A stretch of 64,000 bases of DNA from Numida meleagris (GCF_002078875.1 NC_034411.1:53287331-53351330), one strand, 5' to 3'. Numbered from the stretch's first letter, positions 34,895 to 47,360 are shown. The notes: generated by a model not told the origin, from the sequence alone. Numbers and translations are program-made.

Positions 34895-36966
34895 TTGATA
34901 ATGATGGCACAAAAATATTGATGATTCATAATTAATATTCTGCACCCTCTGAGTGGCAGCAGGATTCTAGATCTTTAGCACTATTTTAAAAAACAGCGCT
35001 TGTTGTTTATTTTGCTTTCACAAGTCTGAAAACAACTGTCATTTCATCCTTTTTGGAGGATCTGCCAGTTAAAAAGACAATGGTGCAGCTTTACAGTTAG
35101 GAGAAATTGCCCCTACGAATAGGATAGGACCACAGGCAAAAATTCAGAGGAAACAGAACTATGGTCTCCTGAGGTGTAAGCTGATATAATGTAAGAATGA
35201 AACTACTCCAGGAGAGTGCAATTTTTTCCGACTTGAGCTGTAAATGAAACAGCAGTGATGTCCTCAGCCTTGTCCCCTACTGACCATTTCTCCATTTCAG
35301 AAACTCAGTGCACCTACTGTTCTGAATAAATCTCCAGTCCTTTGCACAGCAGAGGTGGTACTGATCAGAAATACCCTGGCTGAGCTGCAAGATCTCTAAA
35401 AATGAAGATCCTGCAGCATCTGCATGTGCTCTGTCTGGGAGCAATGATTATTAGTAACCTGTCACTCTCGGCAGTGCTAAAATATACCAAATCTAATTTA
35501 GTTTAAAAATGCAAAAGCACAGAGAGATCTTTTTAAGAATCCAGCCAGAGACAAAAAAGAAGACAAAGTCAAGAGTGTGTTAGTCATTTAATTCAAACTC
35601 TGCTTAGGTTACTAAATTCAGGAAATGACTCAATCATTGCACAAAATTACAGACATTTTCGAACCATAAATGATGCAGTACGCCAATACTGATGCAAAAA
35701 CATACCACAATTAGTTCCTGCAAATGCTCTTGCAATAAGGCATCATATCCAAGGGAGCCTTCAACCTAATTATGGCAACAGAGTATGCCTCAGGGCACAC
35801 CTCTCTATATGATTTCATTATTCTTGCAGGATGACCCGACAATGATGTCACCAGAGTGCTGCTTCACTTTGCATACTCCTAAGCACATGCTAAGAAGGTT
35901 AATTGCTTTGATACATGTTTAAAGGGTTTGTTTTGTCACAGAAGCACACACAGCAGTCCAGTTACCAGTCTCTTCAAGTTAATATTTGTATCCAGGAAGA
36001 ATAAAAAGGAAATCAAGATTATATGTGACTGAAAAAAAATAAAGATAGGAAGTAACAGGTTAATTTATTTCCAAAAATGAATTCCCTATTCAAGAAAATT
36101 TGGTATGACACGTAATGATTTTTCTCATAAACAATAGGCCAGAATTTTGAAGAAAAAAAGTACAAACAGTAGAAACTTGTAGAAATCTGCATTACTCTTG
36201 ATTAGCATCTGATTTATGGGAAATTGAGATCCAGACACAGAGTTAAGCTTAAGAGTAAAATCTGAACTGCATGAAAGTGTCATATCTGTCACTAGACACA
36301 TTATGGCTAGAATGACAGGGAGGATCTTCAGCTTTATCTCAGCTGCCATGCTGAAATTATGTATAACAAACTGCTAATATGAGGAATCAGTCACTGTTCA
36401 TAAATCCCTCCAATACCCCCTCAAACACAGTAAGACAGAGCAATAGGAGCCAGATCTTCAAATAAAGGACTCCACTTTTCCCTTGAGAATGGTTTCATTC
36501 GTAGCCTTGAATACATTTTTCTTCTTAGTTTTAAATCCAGTCTATAGTATATCAGGTATATGATTATATATATCTTATATCTATAATATATATAGATATT
36601 ATATTTATCCTTGTGCTAGAAAATAAATCATTGCTCAGGCAAATTATGTCATTCTATAGAAATCTGACTGACAGTAAATAAATAAAAAGAATTCGTGTTC
36701 AGAGCTACAGATATTTCTAAAAGTTCACTTTTAATTGATTAATTTTTTTTCTGTTTAAAACATATATATATCCAAAATTCCAATTAACAGGTGTACTTAA
36801 GATGTTTCCAACTACAAAAATTCTCTTCCTAGTCAAAGTTAATTCACAGAAACTGGAAAGGATTGACTGAACTAAGAATTACAGCATTTGTATCAAATTT
36901 GTGAATATTGCCTTGAAATATCATGAAAAACATAAAAGCTCAATGTTTTTTATACTTCAAGACTCA
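34895..36966. other. Non-coding DNA including an AT-rich patch
   Basis: No interspersed repeat is recognised. An almost pure A/T stretch with TATATATC-like and TATAATATAT motifs lies at about 36541-36608. One small frame with signal-peptide-like character is listed separately at 36125-36349. Confidence 0.5.
36125..36349 (-). other. Small frame with signal-peptide-like start, uncertain
   Basis: A 74-codon frame starts with ATG at 36347-36349. The start has A at -3 and G at +4, a good vertebrate initiation context. The N-terminus MAAEIKLKILPVILAIMCLV looks like a signal peptide, with two lysines followed by a hydrophobic core. The last 20 residues are again hydrophobic. Immediately upstream the minus strand reads ACATAATTTCAG, which could be a 3' splice site. 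I find no convincing splice donor, no paired exon and no known family. A chance frame in AT-rich DNA is the simplest explanation, because such DNA often encodes hydrophobic runs. Confidence 0.12.
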
Positions 36967-38050
36967 ATTATATGCAAAATTGATGACATCAAGCTGAGTG
37001 GTGCTGTTGACTCACTAAAGGGAAGGGACATCACCCAGAGGGACCGGGACAGGCTTCAGAGGTGGGCCCATGCCAACCTCATGAAGCTCAACAAGGCCAA
37101 GTGCAAGGTCCTGCACCTGGGCTGGGGCAATCCCAAGCACAAATATAGGCTGGGTGGAGAATGGCTTGGGAACAGCCCTGAGGAGAAGGATTTGAGGGTG
37201 TCAGTAGATGAAAGACTCAACATGAGCTGGCAAAGTGCACTTGCATCTCAGAAGGCCAACAGTATCCCGGGTTGCATCAAGAGAAGCATGATCAGCAGGT
37301 CGAGGGAGGTGATTCCGTATCTCTACTCTGCTCACATGAGACCCCACCTGGAGTACTACATCCAGTTCTGGGGCCCCCAACACAACAAGGACAATGAGCT
37401 ATTGGAGTGGATCCAGAGGGCCACATAGATGATCAGAGGGCTGGAGCACCTCCCTTACAGGAACAGTCTGAGAATTGGGGCTCTTCAGCCTGGAGAAGAG
37501 AAGGCTCAGGATGCACCCTACAGTGGCTGTCCATTACCTGAAGGATTCCCCTCTGCTCCACCCTTCTGTGTGGCCCTATCTGGAATACTGTATTCAAGCC
37601 AGGGGCCCCAGCACAGGAAGAATGCAGAGCTGTTGGAGCAGGTCCAGAGGAGGCCACAAAGACTATCAAAAGGCTGGAGAACCTCTCCTGTGAAGAAAGG
37701 TTGAGGAAGTTGGTCTTGTGTACCTTGGAGAAGAAAAGGCTCCAGGGAGACCTAATTGCAGCCTTCCAGTACTTGAAGGGACCTTACAAGCAGGAGGGGG
37801 ACCAGCACTTTTCATGATCTGATAGTGATAGGACAAGGGGAATGGCTTTAAACTAAAAGAGCAAAGATTTACGTTAGATGTTAGGAAGAATTTGTTTACT
37901 CAGAGTGTGGTGATGCACTTGAACAGGTTGCCCAGAGAGGTTGCAGATACCCCATCCCTGGAGGCGCTCAAGGCCAGGTTGGACAGGGACATGAGCAGCC
38001 TGATCTGAGGAGTGACAGCCCTGCTGTCATAGAATTGTATGATTCTGTTT
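36967..38050 (+). mobile_element. CR1 LINE with an internal duplication
   Basis: The copy enters ORF2 near the polymerase active site: IDDIKLSG stands where CR1 has FADDTKLGG. It continues with [35 protein letters not shown] and [15 protein letters not shown], then a stop at 37426-37428. The order then repeats: a segment of about 235 bases (37307-37541) is followed by a second version (37542-37779), each with the LEYxxQ...GP region and the RLEKKRL region. Only the second continues into the 3' UTR and the degenerate tail ATAGAATTGTATGATTCTG. The two versions differ at many sites. It is inactive, with frameshifts and stops. Confidence 0.94.
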
Positions 38051-41000
38051 CATTAACTGGAGGTTGGGTTTTGTTGTTATTGTTGGTTGGTCAGTTTGTT
38101 GGTTGATTGGTTGGGACTTACTGCTTGTTAAAGGAAAATATTTCATGAGATTAGGAAAATAAAGCATGTGACCATTAGAGGCAGAGGGATGGGGGAGGGT
38201 GTTCTTTTAAGGGAGAGAACAGGAACATACTTGTTAGTTAAAGGCCAGAAGAGGAATTCTAGTATCATAAGAACAGGTTTGTTTATGCTGCTGTGTTTTG
38301 GGTTTTTATACTTGTTCAAAGACTGGACAAATATTGGACAAATACTGCAAAGAAACAGCCCACAGATGCATTGTTTTCCATGCATTTGTATTTGTTTTTA
38401 ACTGTGGTCATGGCTCTTTTTTATTATTTTACATGAACATGATTTTTATTTTGCATGTGCATGGCCACCTGAAGAATGCTGTGGTCCAAGTGAATGCTCA
38501 CGTTCCCATTTGAACAAAAGTTCTTAGTGTTCACTATTTGCTAGTCTAAAAGGTATGAGTTACTCAATAACGAGCAGCAAGAATATTATAAGACTTAAGC
38601 AACCAGTCATAAACTGGAGAGAGATAAGTAAACTGGATAAAATGCATTTGTAGGAATTGTGTGGCAAAGAGTTTGTATTAGAACTTGTGCTATTAGGCAT
38701 CTGACAATGCCCATGTACAACTTCTGAATTTCAGGAAGGGCAAAACTCAGTAAGTTAATTTTCTCAACATATTCTTGGTCCGGTCTTAATTAATATTTTA
38801 AGATATTTAAGCTGGAAAAGATAATGTGACTAAACTTGTGTTTCACAGATACTTTATCTTGATTAGTGGAGTCATGATAATGCAACCTCCATAACAGTTT
38901 CACTGCAGTATCTTCTGCCCTTGATCTCCACAAAAAGAAGATCCCTGTCCTGAATAACTGGTAGTTCAACAGGAAGATAAAGGAAAACAGCTGGCTTTAA
39001 AAAGCAGATTGGGAGATCACGTGGTAATAGTGAGAGCATAATTAACACAAGCATCATCAGTCACAGCACACCAGCTGCCAGCAAACCTGCACACATCACA
39101 TTTGTGTTGTTTTGGCTTCTTCAAAAGAAAAAAAAAACTATTTAAACAAAGTTGAGATTCTCAAGAAGTCTTTTTCTGCTTAACTCAGGACTCTTGCCGA
39201 GTACCTCTCCAGCTGTGTGAACCCTGGCCCTGTCATAGCATTATGTAAACTATTGATGAGCTCTCCAAAAAGATACAAAACTCAGACAGGTTTGATGATT
39301 CCCCTGAGCAGTGAGAATAAGATTAAAGAAGGAAGCCTAGTAGACCAAAGGGGAAAAAATATAAGACTATGATTCCTTTGAGAGAATAATGGAAGGCACT
39401 ATATCACAGAAGCGTAGAAAACAATTTCACAAGGCATAAATGAAAGGAGAAAAGAAATTTGATAGCACACCTTTTGTGCTTGGGCATACGTATTGGCTCT
39501 TGACCCAAATTTCACCTTTAAAAATAATGTAAGACTTTCATAAAGGATCTAGATGGTCCTTATGAATATTGTCCCATACAGGTCAAGAACCTGGGAATGC
39601 TTCTCAGAGATGTACAAGTCCAAGAGTGCTCTCCAGTCATACCATGATCCCCACTGGAATGAGATCTAATCATGTTGTGTTCTGCTTCTCCGCTGTACTA
39701 CTGTGCTCCCTGAAAATGAAACCTGACCATGGTGGCTAATAAGGTACAGTCATCCTGGCCAGATGCCAGGATGATGCAAGGAACAGGATCCAAGAAAATG
39801 TTGCAGTACAGACTTACTGCACAGTTCATCCTTATCCAAAAGGTACACTGAGGTGCATATGGCTGGATTGTCCACCAGAAAGAACAGACAATAACTAATT
39901 CTAATCCAAAGCCTAAACACATTGTTTTCTTACTATACATTGTTTTGTTCTGTTTTACAGAGGTGTGTATGTGTGTGTGCATATGCTATGTCATCTACAG
40001 CAGATAGCTTAAAAAGTAACGTGGCAGTGTTAAGTCAATACTCACAGAGTATGATGTAATGTGATTGAAATAAGGCAACCCCACTGAACAACTAACCGTA
40101 ATGATTGGCTAGAATAATACACTTATTTAAAGCTTCTAAGATCTTTAAAAAATATTTTCTTCTGCAGTCTGTTTTCACACGTTTTTTATCTTCCTGATTC
40201 AGCAGAGGGTTTTAAAGAGATGTATCACAATATCATAAGATAAGCTATTTTGGTATCAGTCAAAGTGGAAACAAGAACTTTCAGTTGCTTAACTTAACAT
40301 ACTATAATTAACACTCACGTGTTTGTGAAATTCATTCTCACTTATCGAAGAAACATAAAAACTGTGAAATAAATACTAATGAAATACTACTGAAAATAAA
40401 AATTACTCAAGAGTTTTTCCATAACTCACCTCTCTGTTAAAACCTGATTGGCTAAAGCCAAGGTTGTTCCCAAGAACAGGTCAGTTTTGGTAAATCCCTC
40501 ACCAGGAAAAATGTTAGAAATGTTCTGAACATGTCAACATTTTATTTCAATATTCACAAAAAGAAAATGACTCATTAGTTACAGTCTACTTTTCACTTTG
40601 GAATGGTTGTAGTTTATTTAAAAAAAAATTGCAAAATACTTCATGGTTGGACAAATTATGTGTTTCAAAATCTGTCTGTTTCTCTGAAACATGATAATTG
40701 TTTCCCTCTCAGCTTTAACAGAAATTTTCCACTACTGATAAGAAGATGTTGATAGCTATTGCTAAGGATATCTTATATAATGAAATAAACAAATCATTAT
40801 TTGGAAATCCAATGAGCAAGGAGATATTTGGAACAAAAATTTTCATTTATTGGATTCATTTTCACTAAGAAGTAACCTATTACACTAACTTTGTTTATGT
40901 TATAAATGCTTAGAGCCATGACATTTAGAGAACTAAACAAAATTACACTCTAAAAATGTTTAAAATGAGATGTATAACATTTCAGAAAAGTAGGTTTTGA

Positions 41001-44000
41001 ATTGCTAGTATACATGGAAGAGAATCATTTCTAAATTCCTGTCCAAAAGCATGAGTGACATTGTATTCTTGATTAATATGTTCTTTGTACTTTTAGAGGG
41101 GATTTTCTTACTAAAGATTTTAATACAGTTAATCAGCAATTAATCACTAAACCATGCTTTGATGGTTCAAGATTTCAATGAATCAACACTTGGATAAGAA
41201 TTACTACTAATTTTTCTGATAGACATAGCGAAATATAAAGAAGAAAGTGAGATGATTATGATGATAATAGCAGTTCATCTTGAACAAACAGTGGGTAAAA
41301 TGTGCCATGCATTCAATCATAATTGTTCAGAAGCATTGAAAGTATAGCATCCAGTGTTAGCTTACACATAAATGTCAATTCTCTGGCTATTTTTTATATC
41401 AGTATTTGTTCACTATTCCTCTCTACAAAAGAATCTCAAGGAAGGTCTGGTCAGCCACAAAGTGCAAATTTTTACTGACTAAAAAAGAAAATGTACATTC
41501 TGAGCTACTTTGTTATTTCTTCTTCGTCATCTCAACTGATTGCAAACAGCAGAAATATTCAGTGTATATAAGGATTTAATTTTCAAGCATGTTATTTACA
41601 ACTGTCCAATTTAATCTCTTTCTGGACTTACATGGCCACCTTTTGATGATGCTCTGCAGCTCATTTTGTAAGTGAAATTCAGTGTAAATACTTCAGGTTT
41701 GTTTTCAAAAATATTTAGTTTGTGTTAGCGTTGATCTAACAGAACAACTACATTTCAGAAATAGCTCCACTTAGAGGAAAGATCTTCCTGAGCTACAATA
41801 ACCACCAGAGTATATAGGAGACGCGATTAAAGCTGTATTAACTTTACTGTGTATTTCATTACATCACTGAAGTTGCATCTTACGGAATTGTTGTGCCATA
41901 CCATTCAGGTTGTGACAAATATCTTACATGTACCTAAGTATCATTTAAAATACCCTCCTTTCCACCAAAGGCAGCCTTTTAAAGAGCACTCCTAAGGCTT
42001 TGTAGGTATTTCAGAGCCAAGAAAAGATTATAGCTGCAGTAGAGCCCCAAAATGCAGCCCAATATTTATGCATGGACCCTGGTACTCCAGAGGTATATTT
42101 GGCTGTTGTTTTAATGGTGGTAATAAACAAAAGAAAGAAAACATTGCTCTGGTTCTGACTGGTGTCTAAATACACTAAGCAATTCACAGGGCTGTATGTC
42201 CTTGCATTTAACAATGTTTTCTGCAGTACATTCTGAAAATGAAGAACGGGAGTGAAAAATGTAGCTCGTATTTTTTCTTCAACTTCATAACAAGATAATC
42301 AGAAAACTTTTTCTGTGGTTGCTTCAACTTATTTCAAGGCATTTCCTTATTGTCTTTCACTCCCTGTTTCCCCACATTAACATTCAGTATGCCACCGGCC
42401 TATTATTAGATTGTATAAGCATGCACTGCAGACATATTCACCAGCACAATTGCACATATGGCTGTCACTCCATGTTCTGCATTCAAGGATGGATTCTTGC
42501 AGAAAACATTTCTGCCCTCAGACTTCCACTAGCCAATTTGACGTCTTCCCCAGATCAGAGACTCTTGCTGGTACCTCCAGGGGCATGGTTGGGCTTATAC
42601 ACATGCTGGCTCCATGAATATTTAACAGAGAAATAGAGAAGAGACTTACTGGTGATCCATCTGTTAAGCTGCTGGAGCTATACCAGGGACCCATGAATTG
42701 GCTGCAGACTTCTTCCACAACACTGCCAAGGTTCAATAGAGAATTTAAGACATTCAGTTGATCCACTGCTCAAAGCTGGCTACTGAGAAGAAGGGTGGAC
42801 AAAATGCATAGCTGGTGGCAGCAGATTTACCACTGAATAAAGCCAAAGCTATCTCTGACATAATCATCTGTGCCTAATAATAAATAGTAACTTTAAGCTA
42901 TCATTTTTAGAATGAATTTAGGATGTTTCTGCTCCATTAAAGTAGCTAACGTATGCTTCCTCCCATCTGATTTTAGCAAACCCAAGTACTACACTAGCAT
43001 GCCAAATACAATCCCATGGACTTTTTGGCTTCTGGAACTCACTTCCATATCCAGTAATGCATGATAGCAACAGTATTTTGCAAAGAAAGCATGGGATAAG
43101 AGGAAGAGCAGCACCACAGTTCAGTGCATTATGTCATCTTCTGTCACCTAATGGAAAACATTTATTGGGGAATAACAGGATTTCTAATAAATCATTGATG
43201 GCTCATAAAAAAATCGAGTCAGTCTCCCACAGGGCATATCGCTCCTGTGAAGCCTCAGGACAGCAGCTGAATTTCCTCTCTCCTTTTCTTGAATTTTAGA
43301 TTTTGTTTTCACCGTTTAAAACTGAAATTATCTCATGCTTTAGAAGTCAAGCAAACCACATAATTAGTTTTCAAACAAGTTCAACTATTTTAAAAGAAAG
43401 GTTAAAACCAAACTGTTGGTTGTTGGTGATGCAACAGTTTTCATTTTAGGTTGGATCGACTTGTATTTTCCTTTTTTGTCCTTGTCCCCTCCTCCCAGCT
43501 TACTGCTCTCCGTGGGAGTCAAGGTTAGAATGAATTTCTAAAGGTTTGCTCCTTTATAAAATTTTTAGCTTGTTTAAATAGAATTATTTACAAATTAAGT
43601 TAGTTGACATGATATAAACTGGATATCAGCAAATGTGGGAGAATCTTTTTTAAGCTCAATGGCCTAAAGTCATTTTTAAACTCTGTAAGGCCAAAATAGA
43701 ATCCTGTCTACTATGTGCAGGAAAAAAGACTTCTATTTCTCTGCACTGACTGTAATTGGCAGCATCATGTTAGCTAACTTGGTTGTTTAAAACCATGTCT
43801 AAACACAATAAAATGCCCAGTGCAGTAAAGTCCTTAAGTACCATTAAAAAGACAGAATAGTTAGTAAAACTAAGACTGTGGTTTGATGGCATCATAAATC
43901 TGTCTTGCGGTCTCCAACTTACTGGTATGGCAATGTGACACACATCTCCGCTCTGACTGAAAGTGTAAAATTTAGCCAGAATTTCTGACAGTCTGCTTCC

Positions 44001-44339
44001 ATACCGTTACATGTTTTCATTAACAGCTGGTCCATGCCAAAGTTTTCCTGGATTTTACCATTTGATCTTGTCCTGACACTACTGCTCTACATCTTCAAAA
44101 GACTAGATATCACCAGCCTTCTCTATACATGATCTCAGAGCTTCCATTTTTGAGTATTTCCGTTCTTTCTTGCTCACTTTGTCTCATCCTCTTCTAAACA
44201 TTGATTCCTGATCCAGATGGAAGAAGTTAGAGCTCCAGGACTCAACAACTGGCACAAACCACACTTGAGTTTGTACAATCCATGGCTATGCTATCAACTG
44301 GTGATTTTGCTTTTCCTGAAGTTCTGTCCTTTGGGATTC
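38051..44339. other. Non-coding DNA with a TTGG-rich patch
   Basis: No gene or interspersed repeat is recognised over about 6.3 kb. Just after the CR1 tail, 38067-38117 is rich in TTGG and TTGTT units. A GT-rich patch lies at 39960-39979. Small frames here show no domain. Confidence 0.5.
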
Positions 44340-45124
44340 ATACAAGAATGCGAGTCCTGCATTTTGGTCACCAAAACTCCAGGCAACCCTACAGGCTTGG
44401 GGAGGAGTGGCTGGAAAGCTGCCTGACAGAAAGGGACCATCGGTACACCACTGATGGACTGTCATCTGAATACGAGCCAGCAGTGTGCCCATGTGGCCAA
44501 GAAGGCCAGTGGCATCCTGGCTTGTATCAGGGATGGTGTGGTGAGCAGGACTAGGGAAGTCATCCTGCCCCTGTACTTGGCATTGATGAGGCCCTAACTC
44601 AAGTACCGGGTTCAGTTCTGGGCACCTCAATACAGAAAGGATGCTCAGATGCTGGAGCAGGTCCAAAGAAGGGCAACAAGGCTTGTGAAGGGCTTGGAGA
44701 ATATGCCCTATGAGGACAGACTAAAGGAACTGGGGCTGTTTAGTCTGGGGAAGAGAAGGCTGAGGGGAGACCTCATTGCTCTCTTCAAATACCTGAAAGG
44801 TGATCGCAGTGAGAGTGCGGTTGGTCTCTTCTGAGTGGTGACAGGTGACAGGAAAAAGGGAAATGGCCTCAAGTTGAGCCAGGGGAGGTTCAGGTTGGAT
44901 ATCAGGAAAAACTTCTCTACAGAAAGGGTTGTTAAGCACTGGAACAGGCTCCCCAGGGAGGTGGTTGAGTCACCATCCCCGAACGTGTTTAAAAACTGTT
45001 TGGATGTGGTGCTCAGGGACATGATTTAGCAGTGGGTTGTTAGAGTTAGGGTAGTATGGTTAGGTTGCAGTTGGACTTGACGATCTTGAAGGTCTTTTCC
45101 AACCTGAGCAATTCTATGATTCTG
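44340..45124 (+). mobile_element. CR1 LINE, ORF2 C-terminus and 3' end
   Basis: The element enters in the VLHFGHQN region of ORF2 and reaches the full CR1 tail (GAGCAATTCTATGATTCT). At 44649-44834 the plus strand reads [20 protein letters not shown], then [20 protein letters not shown]. After an in-frame stop at 44832-44834 the same frame resumes with [15 protein letters not shown] and [18 protein letters not shown]. The 3' UTR contains GTTGGACTTGACGATCTTG. The 5' part (44340-44640) has frameshifts. The 3' end is nearer to the CR1-B type, by memory, than to the 17770-18440 type. It is inactive. Confidence 0.95.
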
Positions 45125-45533
45125 TTCTAAGAACTGCTAGCCCTGCCAGCAGAGATCTAGCAATGAACTCTGGGAAGTGATCTGCCTTTTCCTACTGTAC
45201 AGAAGCTTCAGTGTAGGCTCCAAAGCAGTCTGGAACAAGGTAGAGCAAGACCAAGCAAGAAATCTCAAACAAATTCAAAGAATAGACAATCTGATGCTAC
45301 ATGCTTATCTTAGCTCCAGCAGGAAACACTATAATCTGTAAGGATGGCCTTAATGCAAGTTGATTTCAGACAAGGAAGAGAGACATCCCAAAAATCATGA
45401 CAAAGCTATTCAAAGAATGATCTTTCATCACTACCTATTACTAGAATCAAGCAATTGATCCGTAAGTCACAAACTAGAAAATGAAGTTTTCCTTATAGTG
45501 AGAAAATTTTAATATAATTTTCTAGCAATGTAG
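45125..45533. other. Spacer between CR1 and retroviral fragment
   Basis: About 400 bases with no recognised feature. It might include decayed retroviral gag-side sequence, since a retroviral leader begins at its right edge and reads leftwards, but I see no domain to support this. Confidence 0.45.
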
Positions 45534-45585
45534 TTAGGCCCTGAATACTTGGCCAAAAGACTGACTGTTCTGTGCTTGTCTTAGT

Positions 45586-45795
45586 TTCAGGTGGGATGGA
45601 GTAACTCCAGCTCCTGCAACAGGTCCTACAGTTGCTCCAACATCTGAGATGGGTCTTGCAGTTACTCTGATCTTTTTAACAGACCCTGCAATTACTCTAA
45701 TCCTTCTATCAGGCCCTGCAGGTGCCACAACCCTCACAACCAGTCCTGTGGTCACTCCAATCCCTGTGACAAGTCCCACATTGGGAACCAAAGTG
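45586..45795 (-). repeat. 30-bp tandem repeat, about seven units
   Basis: Units of exactly 30 bases begin at 45586, 45616, 45646, 45676, 45706, 45736 and 45766, and the last is strongly diverged. On the plus strand each has a GG/GA-CCT-GCA core followed by ACTCCAAT-like sequence, for example ACAGGTCCTACAGTTGCTCC and TCAGGCCCTGCAGGTGCC. Because the period is a multiple of three it reads as a 10-residue repeat on either strand. Units differ from each other at roughly a third of positions, so the array is old. Confidence 0.85.
45773..45790 (-). promoter_or_regulatory. Primer-binding-site-like sequence
   Basis: On the minus strand, 7 bases inside the LTR end, the sequence reads TGGTTCCCAATGTGGGAC. 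Retroviral sites complementary to lysine tRNA 3' ends have the form TGGCGCCCAAC followed by a G-rich stretch. The match to TGGxxCCCAAxGTGGG and its position just downstream of the LTR support the call. The extra 7 bases and the two or three mismatches make it tentative. Confidence 0.5.
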
Positions 45796-45797
45796 AC

Positions 45798-46268
45798 TGT
45801 TGTAGTTTAACCTGGCAGGTGGCTGAGCACCATGCAGTTGTTTGCTCACTTCCCCCCATTACTAATGGGATGGGGGAAAGAATCAACAAAAAACTTTTGT
45901 GTTAATGGAAAACTATTTACAAAGACAGAGAAAAGGAAAAGGATAATAGTTATGACAAATATGTATATATTTTTAAGTGTATAGAACAACTGATGCACAA
46001 GCAATTGCTCACCACCCTCCCTTCAAAACTCCTTCCACTTGATGTCATGTAGTATGGAACATATCTTTGGCCACTTTTAGACAGCTGTCCTAATTCTGTT
46101 CCCTCCCAGCTCCTTGGGCCCTTCACTGCAAATGGCCTTGGTTCTGTATTGCACTGCTTAGCAGTAACTATAAACATCTGTGTGTTATCAAGATTGTTTT
46201 TCTCCCAGTATCAAACCATAGCATTATATCAAACACTCAGACAGTTCCATCCCAGCTGAAACTGGAAA
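45798..46268 (-). mobile_element. LTR of an endogenous retrovirus, copy 3, with leader attached
   Basis: The plus strand starts TGTTGTAGTTTAACCTGGCA and continues with GGCTGAGCACCATGCAG, TCACTTCCCCCCATTACT and TGATGCACAAGCAATTGCTC (45991-46010). It finishes near CCCAGCTGAAACTGG. These blocks are in the same order as in LTR copy 1 (1624-2271). It is about 470 bp. Unlike the other LTRs, it has retroviral-type sequence next to it on the sense-downstream side (45534-45797), so it is the 5' LTR of a broken provirus. The sense-upstream end (about 46268) is poorly kept and approximate. Confidence 0.82.
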
Positions 46269-46736
46269 CTGAAAGTCACTCATTTGCACTAGTCCCACTT
46301 TGTTTATTTGAGCCTACCTCACATCACGGGTTCCCAACAGAAGGATCTTACAGTTTGGATGTGGGAGCCACTATAAGTAAAGTCACATCCACTCCATATA
46401 TGGAGTTTAAACACAAAACACATAAATTTTTTAGACTAAGGACATCTACACATCTACAAAGAATTTCAGTGAGAGTTCATTACAGAAAGGAATTCGTTAG
46501 ATGAAATAAGGGCAATTGTATGTACATTTCCCCTCCTGAATAGTTACCAATCAGATGTTATATCCCAGAAGCATGGTACAAGACTGAACTGTAGTTCAAA
46601 ACATTGATATAGCATCCACCAGATGACCCCTGATGTATGAAGTTTCTTCCTTGATCTTGTGTAGGTTGCTTTTCCTGACCAAGAATTCATCATTTGCCTC
46701 AGTCACTACACACAGTAACAGTAGCAAGCTGAATTT
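46269..46736. other. Short non-coding spacer
   Basis: About 470 bases between the LTR and a CR1 tail. No feature is recognised. Confidence 0.5.
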
Positions 46737-46895
46737 CATAGAATCATAGAATCATAGAATCCTTAGAACTGGGAAGGATCTCTGAAGGCTGTCTAGTCCA
46801 GCTCCCCTGGAATGAACAGTGACACCACAGCTAGATCAGGTTGCCCAGGGCCTTATCCAGCCTAACCTTGAAAGCCTCCAGGGATGGAGCAAATT
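46737..46895 (-). mobile_element. CR1 LINE, about 160-bp tail fragment
   Basis: The plus strand begins with three copies of the antisense terminal repeat (ATAGAATCATAGAATC), then CTGAAGGCTGTCTAGTCCAG and AGGTTGCCCAGGGCCTTATC. These are the antisense 3' UTR and end of ORF2 of CR1. The tail is well preserved. Confidence 0.94.
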
Positions 46896-47360
46896 TGCTT
46901 TTACCCAGGTTTCTTTAGATCATGAAGAAAGTAAGTTTCATCACTATGTCTGGTCATGGTCATTGTACAGACTAGCACAAGCTACGGCAGAGAGCATCAT
47001 CTACTTTTTCAGAAATTTTACAATCCATCTTCAGCTAAACAAATACTTTTTTCTATCACTAGCTTGACTTGTGTAAGTAACCCATGTCAGAGCAGACATC
47101 TAAGATGAACAAGGTGAATTACACGCTGCAAGCATTGACCTCTTTTTTGTTGGCTGCAAAGTATCAGACTGTATGCCTAATTTTTGGTGATCACAGTCAA
47201 AACAGTATGAATCTCACCCGTTCCACAGCTTCAGAGAGTACTAAAGACTCTAAAGAAGTCCGTATCTAAAGAAGTTCATATCCAGAAGCCCGTCTTCTGC
47301 TGCAGCAAACATCAGCCATGTGCATGTTGATTTTCTTGCAGTAATTATCAGCTTGAATCC
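46896..47360. other. Short non-coding spacer
   Basis: About 465 bases between CR1 fragments. No gene or repeat is recognised. Confidence 0.5.

Larger units (their letters stand above)
45534..45797 (-). mobile_element. Leader region of a truncated endogenous retrovirus
   Basis: This segment lies directly inside the LTR at 45798-46268 in the retroviral sense direction (minus strand). It therefore corresponds to the untranslated leader and possibly the start of the gag region. It contains a primer-binding-like site and a 30-bp tandem repeat (listed separately). An open frame of 86 codons spans it on the minus strand without an ATG start, with a repeating pattern such as GATVGPVAGAGVTP. The frame may only reflect the 30-bp period and a lack of stops. 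No gag, pol or env domain is seen beyond it, so the provirus is cut off here. The name of the parent family is unknown to me. Confidence 0.6.

Noticed and set aside
36541..36608. TATA-rich stretch as a promoter
   Set aside because: It is a simple AT-rich patch without downstream gene or initiator context.
45586..45795. CRISPR-like array
   Set aside because: The 30-bp units are contiguous, without unique spacers, and sit in a vertebrate retroviral leader.
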